Source of the DNA: CAYUCJ01 sp049282265
Lineage (GTDB): Bacteria > Desulfobacterota > DSM-4660 > Desulfatiglandales > Desulfatiglandaceae
Assembly: GCA_049282265.1 (NCBI GenBank)
Contig: JBAPTR010000182.1
Location: 1-13,601, forward strand
Direction of reading: 5' to 3'
DNA length: 13,601 nt
The position numbers were made by a program, and so were the translations under genes. The notes under the pieces are model-generated. The model did not search any database. It was not told where the DNA came from and worked only from the letters and a program-made list of their open reading frames with translations. Shown piece after piece: positions 1 to 6,663 of the stretch. Every line of letters begins with the position of its first letter. Position 1 is the first letter of the stretch.

Positions 1-170
1 ACGTACTGTTTTTTGTACGCCTCCGTCGCCTACTCCTTGCCGCCTTGGTATCATCTTGAATGCAAAATGGAATAAAAACATCGGCATTCGAGCAAACAGA
101 CAATTTACTGATATTTATCCTAAAAGATTGATAAATACAAGAAGAAAGTGAAAGGAGATCGATCTATATC

Positions 171-2180
171 ATGAAAAACGAACTGGATACCTTGTGCATC
201 AACACCATTCGGATGCTTTCCGCCGACTGCGTTCAGCAGGCCAATTCCGGCCATCCCGGGATGCCCATGGGATCTGCAGCCATGGCCTATGTGCTCTGGA
301 CCCGATTTCTCAGTCACAACCCGGAGGATCCCAAGTGGCCTAACCGGGACCGATTTGTCCTGTCCGCAGGACACGGATCCATGCTGCTTTATAGCCTCCT
401 GCACCTCACAGGTTATGATCTGCCGTTGGAAGAACTGAAACACTTTCGCCAGTGGCAAAGCAGGACCCCAGGTCATCCCGAATATGGTCATACGCCCGGC
501 GTGGAGACAACCACCGGGCCCCTCGGGCAGGGATTTGCCAACGGTGTCGGCATGGCCATGGCCGAACGCCATCTGGCGGCCTGCTTCAACCGCCCCGACT
601 ATGATATCGTTGACCATTTTACCTATGCCATCGTCAGCGACGGAGACCTGATGGAGGGGGTCTCTCATGAAGCGGCCTCCCTGGCAGGACATCTCGGCCT
701 GGGCAAGCTCATCTACCTCTACGACGACAACCATATATCCATCGAAGGCAGCACGGATATCAGTTTTACCGAAAACCGTATGCAGAGATTTGAGGCCTAC
801 GGCTGGCACACCCAGGCGGTGGATGACGGGAACGACGTGGAAGCTCTGGAAAAAGCCATCGGCATGGCCCGGGAGGAAACGCAAAGGCCCTCAATCATCG
901 CCGTGCGAACCCATATAGGATACGGCAGCCCCAACAAGCAGGATACGCCGGGGGCACATGGAGAGCCCCTTGGGCCCGATGAACTCGTCCTGACAAAAAA
1001 GGCCCTGGGATGGCCGGTGGAGCCCCCATTTCTTGTCCCGGAGAGAGCTGCCGAACATTTCCGCAAGGCCGTGGCACGCGGGAGGGACATGCAGGAAAAA
1101 TGGAACAGCACCTTCCAGGCTTACGCCCGGGCCTTTCCTGAACCGGCCGGGAATTTGCGTCAGTGGTTAAGTGGCAAACTCCCTGACGGTTGGGAAAAGC
1201 ATCTGCCTGTTTTCCCCGCCGATCAGAAAGCAATGGCCACCCGCGCGGCTTCCGGAAAAATCCTGAACGCGGTTGCTCCTCATATTCCAAACCTGATGGG
1301 AGGGTCCGCAGACCTGGCCCCCTCCAACAAGACGCTGATCAACGGTGAAAAAAATTATCAGGCTGGACAATACGATGGAAGAAACCTGCACTTCGGCGTC
1401 CGTGAGCACGCCATGGGCTCCATCCTGAACGGCATGGCGCTTCACGGCGGTCTGATTCCCTATGGCGGGACATTTCTCATATTCTCAGATTACATGAGAC
1501 CGCCTATCCGACTCGCCGCCATGATGGGTTTAAACGTCATCTACGTCTTTACCCATGACAGTATCGGCCTGGGGGAAGACGGCCCCACGCACCAGCCCAT
1601 TGAACAGCTGGCCTGCCTGAGGGCCATTCCGAACCTCACAGTCATTCGCCCTGCAGATGCCAACGAGACGGCTGAGGCCTGGCATATTGCCCTTGAGAAA
1701 AAAGACGGGCCGGTAGCCATGGCATTGACGAGGCAAGGACTTCCGGTGCTCGATCGGTCCCACATCGAGCCCGAAAACAGGCTGTCAAGAGGCGCTTACA
1801 TTCTCAAAGACGCCCTGGACGGCAAACCGGATGTGATCCTGATAGCGACCGGTTCGGAGGTCTCTGTGGCCATGAAGGCCTGCAGATCCCTCGAGGAAAA
1901 GAATATCAAGGTCAGGGTGGTGAGCATGCCTTCCTGGGAACTTTTCGAACGGCAGCCGGAGGATTACAGAGAGAGTGTTCTCCCCCGTGATGTTTCAGCT
2001 CGCGTGGCCATTGAGGCCGGTGCCACCCAAGGATGGCATCGGTATGTTGGGACAAAAGGCGCCGCTATCGGAATCGATCACTTTGGTGCGTCCGCTCCCT
2101 ATCAAAAGCTCTACGAAGCATTCGGCATTACCGAGCGGAAATTGGTGGAAAAGGCCATGGAGATTCTTGACCGTTCATAA
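171..2180 (+). CDS. tkt: Transketolase
   Basis: Cytosolic thiamine-diphosphate enzyme that moves two-carbon ketol units between sugar phosphates in the non-oxidative pentose phosphate pathway. The 669-residue length is normal for bacterial transketolases (about 660). Visible motifs: SGHPG (His28), GHGS (His68), GHPEYGHTPG (101-110), the ThDP/metal motif SDGDLMEG (156-163) with Asn187 downstream, TPGAHG (His263), the catalytic glutamate in VREHAMG (Glu412), and EDGPTHQPIEQL (469-480, His474). The C-terminal domain is complete and ends EILDRS. The ATG at 171 gives the usual MKNELDTLCINTIRML N-terminus. An AAGGAG lies upstream, but about 13 nt from the ATG, which is long. It stands alone on the plus strand and converges on the small minus-strand gene at 2374. 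I see no convincing promoter in 1-170 and no intrinsic terminator after the stop. Family assignment is secure. Confidence 0.98.
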   Translation: MKNELDTLCINTIRMLSADCVQQANSGHPGMPMGSAAMAYVLWTRFLSHNPEDPKWPNRDRFVLSAGHGSMLLYSLLHLTGYDLPLEELKHFRQWQSRTPGHPEYGHTPGVETTTGPLGQGFANGVGMAMAERHLAACFNRPDYDIVDHFTYAIVSDGDLMEGVSHEAASLAGHLGLGKLIYLYDDNHISIEGSTDISFTENRMQRFEAYGWHTQAVDDGNDVEALEKAIGMAREETQRPSIIAVRTHIGYGSPNKQDTPGAHGEPLGPDELVLTKKALGWPVEPPFLVPERAAEHFRKAVARGRDMQEKWNSTFQAYARAFPEPAGNLRQWLSGKLPDGWEKHLPVFPADQKAMATRAASGKILNAVAPHIPNLMGGSADLAPSNKTLINGEKNYQAGQYDGRNLHFGVREHAMGSILNGMALHGGLIPYGGTFLIFSDYMRPPIRLAAMMGLNVIYVFTHDSIGLGEDGPTHQPIEQLACLRAIPNLTVIRPADANETAEAWHIALEKKDGPVAMALTRQGLPVLDRSHIEPENRLSRGAYILKDALDGKPDVILIATGSEVSVAMKACRSLEEKNIKVRVVSMPSWELFERQPEDYRESVLPRDVSARVAIEAGATQGWHRYVGTKGAAIGIDHFGASAPYQKLYEAFGITERKLVEKAMEILDRS

Positions 2181-2373
2181 AACACCTGACAGGCGCATCG
2201 GACCATCTGCGTTTGGACTGATGGACGAACTATCTTGGCTGGAAACCCCGCGCAGAATATTTGTGCCGTGATTTAGAGCTGAGGAAAGATATATTCCCGC
2301 CGGAAAGGAATGCACCGGCCCTCCCGCTGGTGGTTCAATGCGCCCAAGTGAGCGGAAGACCTAAGTGCCCTGG

Positions 2374-2553
2374 TCAGGCTTTTTTCAATGAGCTTCTTCT
2401 CTCCGATATCATGTATCCAAAGCCCAGGGCAATCAGGATTTCCAGTATCAAGACGGCGATCCATGACTCTATCAGGGCCCAAAGTGCACCGCCAAGGACA
2501 AACGCCGGCACCAGCATGACTATTCCCACACCAAGTTTTCTGGGTAGATCCAT
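2374..2553 (-). CDS. Small two-helix membrane protein, 59 aa, unknown function
   Basis: I do not recognise the family. The frame opens with MDLPRKLGVGIVMLVPAF and encodes 59 residues. Two hydrophobic stretches stand out, about residues 8-28 and 31-49, separated by a very short polar turn (Glu29-Ser30). The tail is basic (ERRSSLKKA). With Arg5-Lys6 at the front and RR/KK at the back, the positive-inside rule predicts a helical hairpin with both ends in the cytoplasm. Evidence that it is a real gene: a perfect AGGAGG ends 5 nt before the ATG, and a near-consensus sigma-70 promoter (TTGACC, 17 nt, TATAAT) lies about 50 nt upstream. It follows ttcA on the same strand after a 72 bp gap, but the promoter suggests it can be transcribed alone. 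It could be a regulatory or complex-associated microprotein. Coding status is likely; function is unknown. Confidence 0.72.
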   Translation of the reverse strand: MDLPRKLGVGIVMLVPAFVLGGALWALIESWIAVLILEILIALGFGYMISERRSSLKKA

Positions 2554-2600
2554 TGTAACCTCCTATGGTTTCACAAAAAACGTTTCATTCCGCGGGGCGG

Positions 2601-2629
2601 ATTATAGGCAATAGATCCGTCAGGGTCAA
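2601..2629 (-). promoter_or_regulatory. Strong sigma-70-type promoter for the 59-aa membrane protein
   Basis: Read on the minus strand, the -35 box is TTGACC (2629-2624), followed by exactly 17 nt and a perfect TATAAT -10 box (2606-2601). Transcription would start near 2594, leaving a leader of about 40 nt that contains the AGGAGG ribosome site. The -35 box overlaps the stop codon of ttcA, so the promoter is internal to the yggS-ttcA cluster. It is the best promoter match I found in the window. Assigned by consensus only. Confidence 0.65.
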
Positions 2630-3360
2630 GACTTTATGGGTGCCAGCAGGTACTCGGGTTTCACGTTCTGCAGTGCATGAAAAATATTCCCTTTTATCTT
2701 CTTGTTGGTCCTATAGAACCCCTGAAGCATCTCCTTGATCTCCTCCCTTTTCGAGGAGCCTGCGGTGGGGCATCCCAGCTGAATTTCCGGCCAATTCATG
2801 TCGCGAACAAAGCGGTTCACGAGCCTTTCATCCAGCATGTAGAAGGGCCTTATAACCGTCAATGTACCGTCAAAAAAGGGCTGGACAGGCAGCATGGTGC
2901 TGAGAGAGGCTCCATAGAAAACATTCAGGAAAAAAGTCTCGATAAGATCATCTTTGTGGTGTCCGAAGGCCAGGAGATTGCAGCCGAGATCGCGCGCCGT
3001 TTCAAAAAGGATCTTTCTCCTCATGCGGGAACAGAGGAAACAAGGGTTTTCCCGGTTTTCCGGGCCATGGGCCTTTGGGCCGATCTGTGTCCGGATCAGG
3101 CGATAGTCAAATCCCTGGTCCCTGAAAAATTCTTCCAGTCTTTCCGTCGAATCACCCCCGAACCCCGGGTCCACATGAACAGCCGTAATCCGGTAATCAA
3201 TAGGAATCCGCCTGATCCGGTCCCGGAGAAGCCACAGAAGGCTCAGGCTGTCCTTGCCTCCTGAAACCGCGACGAGGATATGATCCTCATCCCGGATCAT
3301 CCGGTGGTGGTGGATCGCCTTTCCCATGAGGCGCTTCATCTCTTTTGCCGCATAACTCAT
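2626..3360 (-). CDS. ttcA: TtcA-family tRNA 2-thiolation ATPase
   Basis: Cytosolic PP-loop ATPase of the TtcA family. TtcA adenylates C2 of cytidine 32 in certain tRNAs and replaces the oxygen with sulfur, using a [4Fe-4S] cluster. Visible here: the PP-loop SGGKDS (33-38), the CxxC pair PCFLCSRMRR (Cys107, Cys110), GHHKDDLIETFFLN (133-146), and a third cysteine in GCPTAGSSKR (Cys197). These three cysteines match the cluster ligands known in the family. At 244 residues it is shorter than E. coli TtcA (about 311), mainly at the ends, as in many non-enterobacterial members. It starts 12 nt after the yggS stop, so the two are probably co-transcribed and perhaps translationally coupled; its own ribosome site is weak. 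The family is secure. The exact tRNA target is inferred, because related PP-loop enzymes (TtuA-like) modify other positions. Confidence 0.87.
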   Translation of the reverse strand: MSYAAKEMKRLMGKAIHHHRMIRDEDHILVAVSGGKDSLSLLWLLRDRIRRIPIDYRITAVHVDPGFGGDSTERLEEFFRDQGFDYRLIRTQIGPKAHGPENRENPCFLCSRMRRKILFETARDLGCNLLAFGHHKDDLIETFFLNVFYGASLSTMLPVQPFFDGTLTVIRPFYMLDERLVNRFVRDMNWPEIQLGCPTAGSSKREEIKEMLQGFYRTNKKIKGNIFHALQNVKPEYLLAPIKS

Positions 3361-3372
3361 GACGTTCCCATG

Positions 3373-4032
3373 CTACCCATCATGACGTTCGCCAAAGATA
3401 TTGGTCCCGATCCGCACCAGGTTAGCCCCCTCCTCCAGGGCGATCCTGTAGGAGTTGGACATGCCCATGGAGAGATAGCGCAGGTCCACTCCAGGAATCT
3501 TCATTGCCCTGACCGTTTCAAAAAGCTCCCTGGTAACCCGAAAATACGGTCGGGCTTCCTCAGGGTCTCCGGCAAAGGGCCCCATGGTCATGAGCCCTTG
3601 AACCCTCACCCGCTCAAGCGTTGCGATTTCCCGTATCACCGAAGCCGCCCGGGAGGGAAAGACGCCGGTCTTCTGTTCTTCCTCGCCGCTATTTATCTCG
3701 ATCAGAATCGGCATGACCTTCTCCATTTTCTTGCAGACCCTGTCAATTTCACGGGCGAGTTTCACGGAATCCACGGTCTCAATCATGTCGAAGATGGGGA
3801 CTGCCTTTCTCACCTTGTTTCGCTGCAGATGTCCGATCAAATGCCATTTTACACGGTGTCCAATGACCTTGAATGCCTTTTCAGCCTCCTGCACATAATT
3901 TTCGCCCACAATCTCCATGCCCGCCTCTACAGCCTCCAGGATTTCTTCCACAGTCCTGGTTTTCGCCGCTCCCACCAATTGTACTCCCGGGGGAAGCTCT
4001 TCAAGTGTCCTCTTTACCATTTCACGGATCAT
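3373..4032 (-). CDS. yggS: YggS/PLPBP-family pyridoxal phosphate homeostasis protein
   Basis: Member of the YggS/PROSC (PLPBP) family: small cytosolic single-domain TIM-barrel proteins that bind PLP, show no known catalytic turnover, and buffer vitamin B6 and linked amino/keto-acid pools. The 219-residue length is typical. The PLP lysine is Lys24 in LVGAAKTRT. Other marks are GENYVQE (43-49), WHLIGHLQRNK (63-73), the phosphate-binding LSMGMSNS (187-194), and VRIGTNIFGER (206-216). The family often has LSMGMSxD; Asn-Ser here is a mild variation. The ATG at 4032 follows AGAGGA at about 8 nt. It is the first gene of a minus-strand pair with ttcA, 12 nt apart, and diverges from the CQLG gene. A promoter candidate lies at 4059-4087. 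Confidence 0.95.
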   Translation of the reverse strand: MIREMVKRTLEELPPGVQLVGAAKTRTVEEILEAVEAGMEIVGENYVQEAEKAFKVIGHRVKWHLIGHLQRNKVRKAVPIFDMIETVDSVKLAREIDRVCKKMEKVMPILIEINSGEEEQKTGVFPSRAASVIREIATLERVRVQGLMTMGPFAGDPEEARPYFRVTRELFETVRAMKIPGVDLRYLSMGMSNSYRIALEEGANLVRIGTNIFGERHDG

Positions 4033-4058
4033 AAGGTTTTTCCTCTCAATTCCATCTG

Positions 4059-4087
4059 CTCATACATGAGTTTGTCATTTCTGTAAA
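4059..4087 (-). promoter_or_regulatory. Candidate promoter for yggS-ttcA
   Basis: On the minus strand a TTTACA -35 box (4087-4082) is followed by 17 nt and TATGAG (4064-4059). This puts the start about 20 nt before the yggS ATG, leaving room for the AGAGGA ribosome site. Each box is one or two bases off consensus. The location between divergent genes is right, but the match is only moderate. Confidence 0.4.
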
Positions 4088-4206
4088 GGGCCTCATTCCT
4101 GCTGCCGGATTTCTTGCTGGACTTCACACTTTTTAATGGATAACATGGAATGCATCTTTGAGGTTTCTTTCGCGCCGCGGAACTCGGCGTGATCATGGAG
4201 GGAAAT

Positions 4207-4641
4207 ATGACCAAAGAAGACCGGGGACACTATGCAAAAAAGCACGCACCGGGTGAAAAGGCAAACAAAGAGATAGCAGAAGCCGTAAAAAAACGTGCTG
4301 TAGATGGACAGATGGCCTGCGCCTTGGCATTCGACATTGCCGCGGATCAGGGAGCCACACCGGGCCAGGTAGGCTTTGCCCTGGATGTTCTTGAAATCAG
4401 GTTGACGAAATGCCAACTGGGCCTCTTCGGTTACGGGGCCAAGAAAAAAATCATAAAAACAGCCGAAACAGTACCGGGAGAGTTGGAAGAATCGATTCGG
4501 AAGGGGCTGACAGACGACCGGCTGTCCTGTAAGGCGGCGTGGGATATCGCATCGACTTTTGGAGTTGGAAAACTGACGGTTTCTTCGGCGTGTGAAACAC
4601 TCGCAATCAAGATCTCCCCCTGTCAGCTGGGTGCCTTTTGA
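4207..4641 (+). CDS. Unknown protein with two tandem CQLG domains, 144 aa
   Basis: I do not recognise a named family. The protein has a short charged head (residues 1-22) and two copies of a roughly 52-residue module, residues 24-75 and 93-144. They align without gaps, with 18 identities by my count. Each module has a conserved cysteine (39 and 108), then a DIA...G pattern followed by V..A...L.I, which looks like a helix-turn-helix or winged-helix core. Each ends in CQLGxF (Cys69 and Cys138). No signal peptide or membrane helix is visible, so it is probably cytosolic. The ATG at 4207 is chosen because GGAGGG lies 4 nt upstream; GTG 4189 and ATG 4195 are in frame but would place that site inside the coding region. 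It diverges from yggS and converges on the selenoprotein gene. A DNA-binding, metal-binding or redox role is conceivable but unproven. Confidence 0.85.
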   Translation: MTKEDRGHYAKKHAPGEKANKEIAEAVKKRAVDGQMACALAFDIAADQGATPGQVGFALDVLEIRLTKCQLGLFGYGAKKKIIKTAETVPGELEESIRKGLTDDRLSCKAAWDIASTFGVGKLTVSSACETLAIKISPCQLGAF

Positions 4642-4727
4642 TTTTCCCAGGTCCATGGCCTGAGCCTGCAACGGAACACTCGTCAGTTGTGATTGCAGTG
4701 AACTGTTTTCCCTGGGCGCTTCAAGGG

Positions 4728-4782
4728 AAAAAAAGACCGCCGCCCTCTGAAATCCTTACGTCGCTTCAGAAGGACGGCGGTC
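4728..4782 (-). terminator. Intrinsic terminator after the selenoprotein gene
   Basis: Read on the minus strand, 4782-4735 forms a long GC-rich hairpin. Its two arms, starting GACCGCCGTCC on the minus strand and GACCGCCGCCC on the plus strand, pair over about 18 bp with one or two irregularities. A run of seven T residues (4734-4728) follows at once. It begins 17 nt after the selenoprotein stop codon. There is no T-run on the other side, so it should not stop plus-strand transcription from the CQLG gene efficiently. Confidence 0.85.
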
Positions 4783-4799
4783 CCGCATAACCAGCCGAA

Positions 4800-5117
4800 T
4801 CAGCAGCTGCAGGAACTCCCGCATCCACTGGCCGCATTCATACTTGAAGAAATGGAAAAGCCCTCGCCCATTGCCGAGGCCGTATAATCAACCTTAATGG
4901 GTTTGACCTTTTCCAGGAGTTCCTTGTCGACTACATAGGTAATTCCTTCACTATCAAACGACTCATCTGCATCGCGCAGCTCATCCAGAGCCATGCCCAA
5001 AGAGGGCCCGGATCAGCCACCTTGTGAAAGCATTATCCTGATTGCGGGGATCTCTTCACGATCCTTCAGGAATTCCTTGACCATTTCACTTGCCTTGGAT
5101 GTCACTTCAAACATCAT
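4800..5117 (-). CDS. HesB/IscA-like selenoprotein (in-frame UGA = Sec35)
   Basis: Small HesB/IscA-type protein, probably in Fe-S cluster assembly or iron handling in the cytosol. The frame opens MMFEVTSKASEMVKEFLKD after a perfect AGGAGG, reaches LSQGG, meets TGA (5015-5013), and continues without interruption as SGPSLGMALDE to GCGSSCSC at the stop (105 residues). The UGA sits exactly where IscA/HesB proteins carry their first conserved cysteine (GGCSG), and the C-terminal CxC pair (Cys103, Cys105) is present, with an extra Cys99. A HesB-like selenoprotein family with Sec at this position is known, including in Deltaproteobacteria (TIGR01911 as I recall it). A nonsense mutation is unlikely because both halves are intact and family-like. 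ATG 5114 is an equally possible start. Automatic callers would report only the part after the UGA. It is the last gene after rdgB and is followed by a strong terminator. Confidence 0.9.
4984..5012 (-). promoter_or_regulatory. Candidate bacterial SECIS hairpin
   Basis: Directly after the UGA the mRNA can fold: TCCGGGCC (5012-5005) pairs with GGCTCTGGA (4992-4984) in eight pairs, including one G-U, with one bulged U. This leaves a 12-nt loop that contains GGG. A hairpin just downstream of the UGA, inside the coding region, is where bacteria place the SelB-binding SECIS element. The loop is larger than in the E. coli fdhF element, and alternative pairings exist, such as GCCC with GGGC nearer the loop. 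The exact fold is uncertain. Confidence 0.55.
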
Positions 5118-5166
5118 AAAATCCTCCTTAAGTAATAATCTCTTGTAGCTGTCTTACCGTTCGTAT

Positions 5167-5194
5167 AAGCTATGCATCAAATCCGCGTTGTCAA
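5167..5194 (-). promoter_or_regulatory. Possible promoter for the selenoprotein gene
   Basis: A perfect TTGACA (5194-5189, minus strand) lies in the 138 bp gap between rdgB and the selenoprotein gene. The best -10 at a suitable distance is TAGCTT (5172-5167, 16 nt spacer), which is poor; TTATAC is a better sequence but 20 nt away. The long gap from rdgB makes a separate promoter reasonable, but the evidence is thin. Confidence 0.3.
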
Positions 5195-5255
5195 TATTTT
5201 CGGTCGCCAATCCACCAACCCTTTGTAAAGAACTGAGCAATAAAATCCTCTCATC

Positions 5256-5894
5256 TCAGCCGAACCGTTCTTCTCCCAATCTATTCCGCAACCATACCAA
5301 AACCTTGGAAAATTCATCATGGAGTTCCGACAGGGCCTTTCCCCGGTGGCTGATGGCATTTTTCTCATCACCGGTCAGCTCAGCGAATGTCTTTCTCAGG
5401 GGCGTGTAATAGAATAGAGGGTCATAGCCGAAGCCGTTGCGGCCTATCATTTTATCGCTGATTTCCCCCTCGCAGGTGCCCTGGTAAACCAGCGCCGGAC
5501 CCGTGGGTACGGCAATGACAAGCACGCAAACAAACCTTGCCCTCCTATCACTCGCCCCTCTCATGGCTTCAAGCAGTTTCAGATTGTTGGTCTTGTCATT
5601 GGCGCCCCTGCCGGAAAATCGTGCCGACCGCACGCCCGGTTTCCCGTTCAACGCGAAAACCTCCAGACCGGAATCGTCTGCAATGGCGGGAAGCCCAATG
5701 ACCCGGGCCGTTTGCCTTGCCTTTTTCACGGCATTATCTTCAAAGGTCTCACCATCCTCTATCACGGGGGGAATGGGCCCAAAATCCTGGAGCTCCTTTA
5801 TTTCCACCGGAAACTCGTCCAGAACACGTCTGAATTCCCTGATCTTGCCTTCATTCCGGGTGGCCAGAACAATCGGCCTGTCAAGCTCCATCAT
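5256..5894 (-). CDS. rdgB: XTP/dITP diphosphatase (RdgB/HAM1)
   Basis: Cytosolic pyrophosphatase of the HAM1/Ham1-like family that hydrolyses non-canonical purine nucleotides (ITP, dITP, XTP) to monophosphates and pyrophosphate, keeping deaminated purines out of DNA and RNA. With ATG 5894 the protein has 212 residues, slightly longer than the usual 195-205. Motifs: TRNEGK (12-17) for triphosphate binding, ETFEDNA (49-55), IADDSGLEV (71-79) with the catalytic acidic pair, GRNGFGYDPLF (151-161), and SHRGKAL (182-188), all complete. The start is a run of GTG-ATG-ATG at 5897, 5894 and 5891. A GGAG in GCGGAG sits about 6 nt before 5894, which favours that codon. The CBS gene stop lies only 18 nt upstream, so the two are probably co-transcribed. 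Assignment is secure; only the start is uncertain. Confidence 0.96.
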   Translation of the reverse strand: MMELDRPIVLATRNEGKIREFRRVLDEFPVEIKELQDFGPIPPVIEDGETFEDNAVKKARQTARVIGLPAIADDSGLEVFALNGKPGVRSARFSGRGANDKTNNLKLLEAMRGASDRRARFVCVLVIAVPTGPALVYQGTCEGEISDKMIGRNGFGYDPLFYYTPLRKTFAELTGDEKNAISHRGKALSELHDEFSKVLVWLRNRLGEERFG

Positions 5895-5912
5895 CACAAT
5901 CTCCGCTATTAA

Positions 5913-6395
5913 TCAATCCGACGGGCATACCAACCAGAGACTGCACAAGTGATAAAAGACATCCGACAGGTAGACAATCCCCAGGATCTTGCTGTCAGCC
6001 ACCACGGGTAGACGTCGCACCTTCTTCTTAACCATAGTATCGATGATCACCATCAAATCACGGTCAGGGTCCACGGTCACGACAGGCGTGCTCATGATTT
6101 CTTCCACCTTCAGTTCTTTGAAATGATCGAGGTAGGGTTCCAACTCACCGTGTTCGAGTTTAAAACTCTCAAGTTCATAATTCATGAACGGCGGTCGCAG
6201 ATGGTAAAGGATATCGTACAGGGAGATCATGCCCACAAGAGCGTCGGTTGTATCAGTCACCATCAAGCCAAAAGGCTTGTAACCGGTTTTTCTCACTCCC
6301 CCTTCAAAAATCAATCGTGCGGCCTCCCTCACAGAGGCCTCAGGGTTTACCGTCAAGAACTCCTTTTCCATGATATCCCTGGCCACGAGTTCCAT
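5913..6395 (-). CDS. Paired CBS-domain protein, 160 aa
   Basis: Stand-alone Bateman module, probably a cytosolic sensor of adenine nucleotides (AMP/ATP/SAM) or a structural partner; no catalytic domain is attached. The first CBS domain covers about residues 3-67 (ARDIMEKEFLTVNPEASVRE, ending VGMISLYDILYHL). A linker of about 30 residues rich in Glu, Leu and His follows. The second runs from about 96 to 150 (VEEIMSTPVVTVDPD, then VRRLPVVADSKILGIVYLSD). I chose ATG 6395 because AAGGAG lies 8 nt before it and MELVARDIME is a natural CBS start; the frame stays open to 6479, but that extension is low-complexity and polar. It is the first gene of a probable operon with rdgB, with a promoter candidate at 6514-6542. 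The ligand cannot be read from the sequence. Confidence 0.92.
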   Translation of the reverse strand: MELVARDIMEKEFLTVNPEASVREAARLIFEGGVRKTGYKPFGLMVTDTTDALVGMISLYDILYHLRPPFMNYELESFKLEHGELEPYLDHFKELKVEEIMSTPVVTVDPDRDLMVIIDTMVKKKVRRLPVVADSKILGIVYLSDVFYHLCSLWLVCPSD

Positions 6396-6513
6396 GTCCC
6401 CATCTCCTTTCTGCTGCTGTCGATCTCGAGCGAATTCAGAAGAATTTTTTGCGTCCCGCAAATGACCGCTTCCTGTCACTATTCTTGACGACCTTTAAAA
6501 GCCATTATGCTTC

Positions 6514-6542
6514 AGCATAGACAAAAGCGGGGGCTATGTCAA
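6514..6542 (-). promoter_or_regulatory. Candidate sigma-70 promoter for CBS-rdgB, with overlapping palindrome
   Basis: Minus strand: a perfect TTGACA (6542-6537), a 17-nt spacer, and TATGCT (6519-6514, four of six consensus bases). The -10 box is one arm of a small perfect palindrome, TATGCT-TC-AGCATA on the plus strand (6506-6519), placed over the expected start region, so an operator there is possible. The leader to ATG 6395 would be about 110 nt. No riboswitch-like structure was recognised in it. Confidence 0.5.
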
Positions 6543-6663
6543 TCGCACATCAGTTGCTTCCATTTATCGGGATCCATTCCTTATGGCAAGAAATCTGTGG
6601 ACATAAAGTGGTTCCTGTGACAAAACAATCGCCACCAAGAACAGGCAAAGGCGGCCAGAATTT

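Noticed and set aside
1..170. Promoter for tkt
   Set aside because: The region is AT-rich, with TTGAAT and TTTACT boxes, but no -10 at an acceptable distance fits well.
2181..2373. Possible bidirectional terminator between tkt and the 59-residue gene
   Set aside because: Only short 5-bp inverted repeats and no T-run were found, so no terminator is called.
2261..2614. 117-residue plus-strand frame downstream of tkt
   Set aside because: It is antisense to the 59-residue membrane protein, which has a promoter and ribosome site; this frame has neither.
4093..4671. 192-residue minus-strand frame opposite the CQLG gene
   Set aside because: It is antisense to a better-supported gene with a clear ribosome site and internal protein duplication; its own composition is irregular and Cys/Phe-rich.
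4800..5000. Stand-alone 66-residue gene starting at TTG 5000
   Set aside because: It has no ribosome site and lacks the N-terminal half of the HesB fold; that half is present in the same frame before the UGA, so it is the C-terminal part of the selenoprotein.
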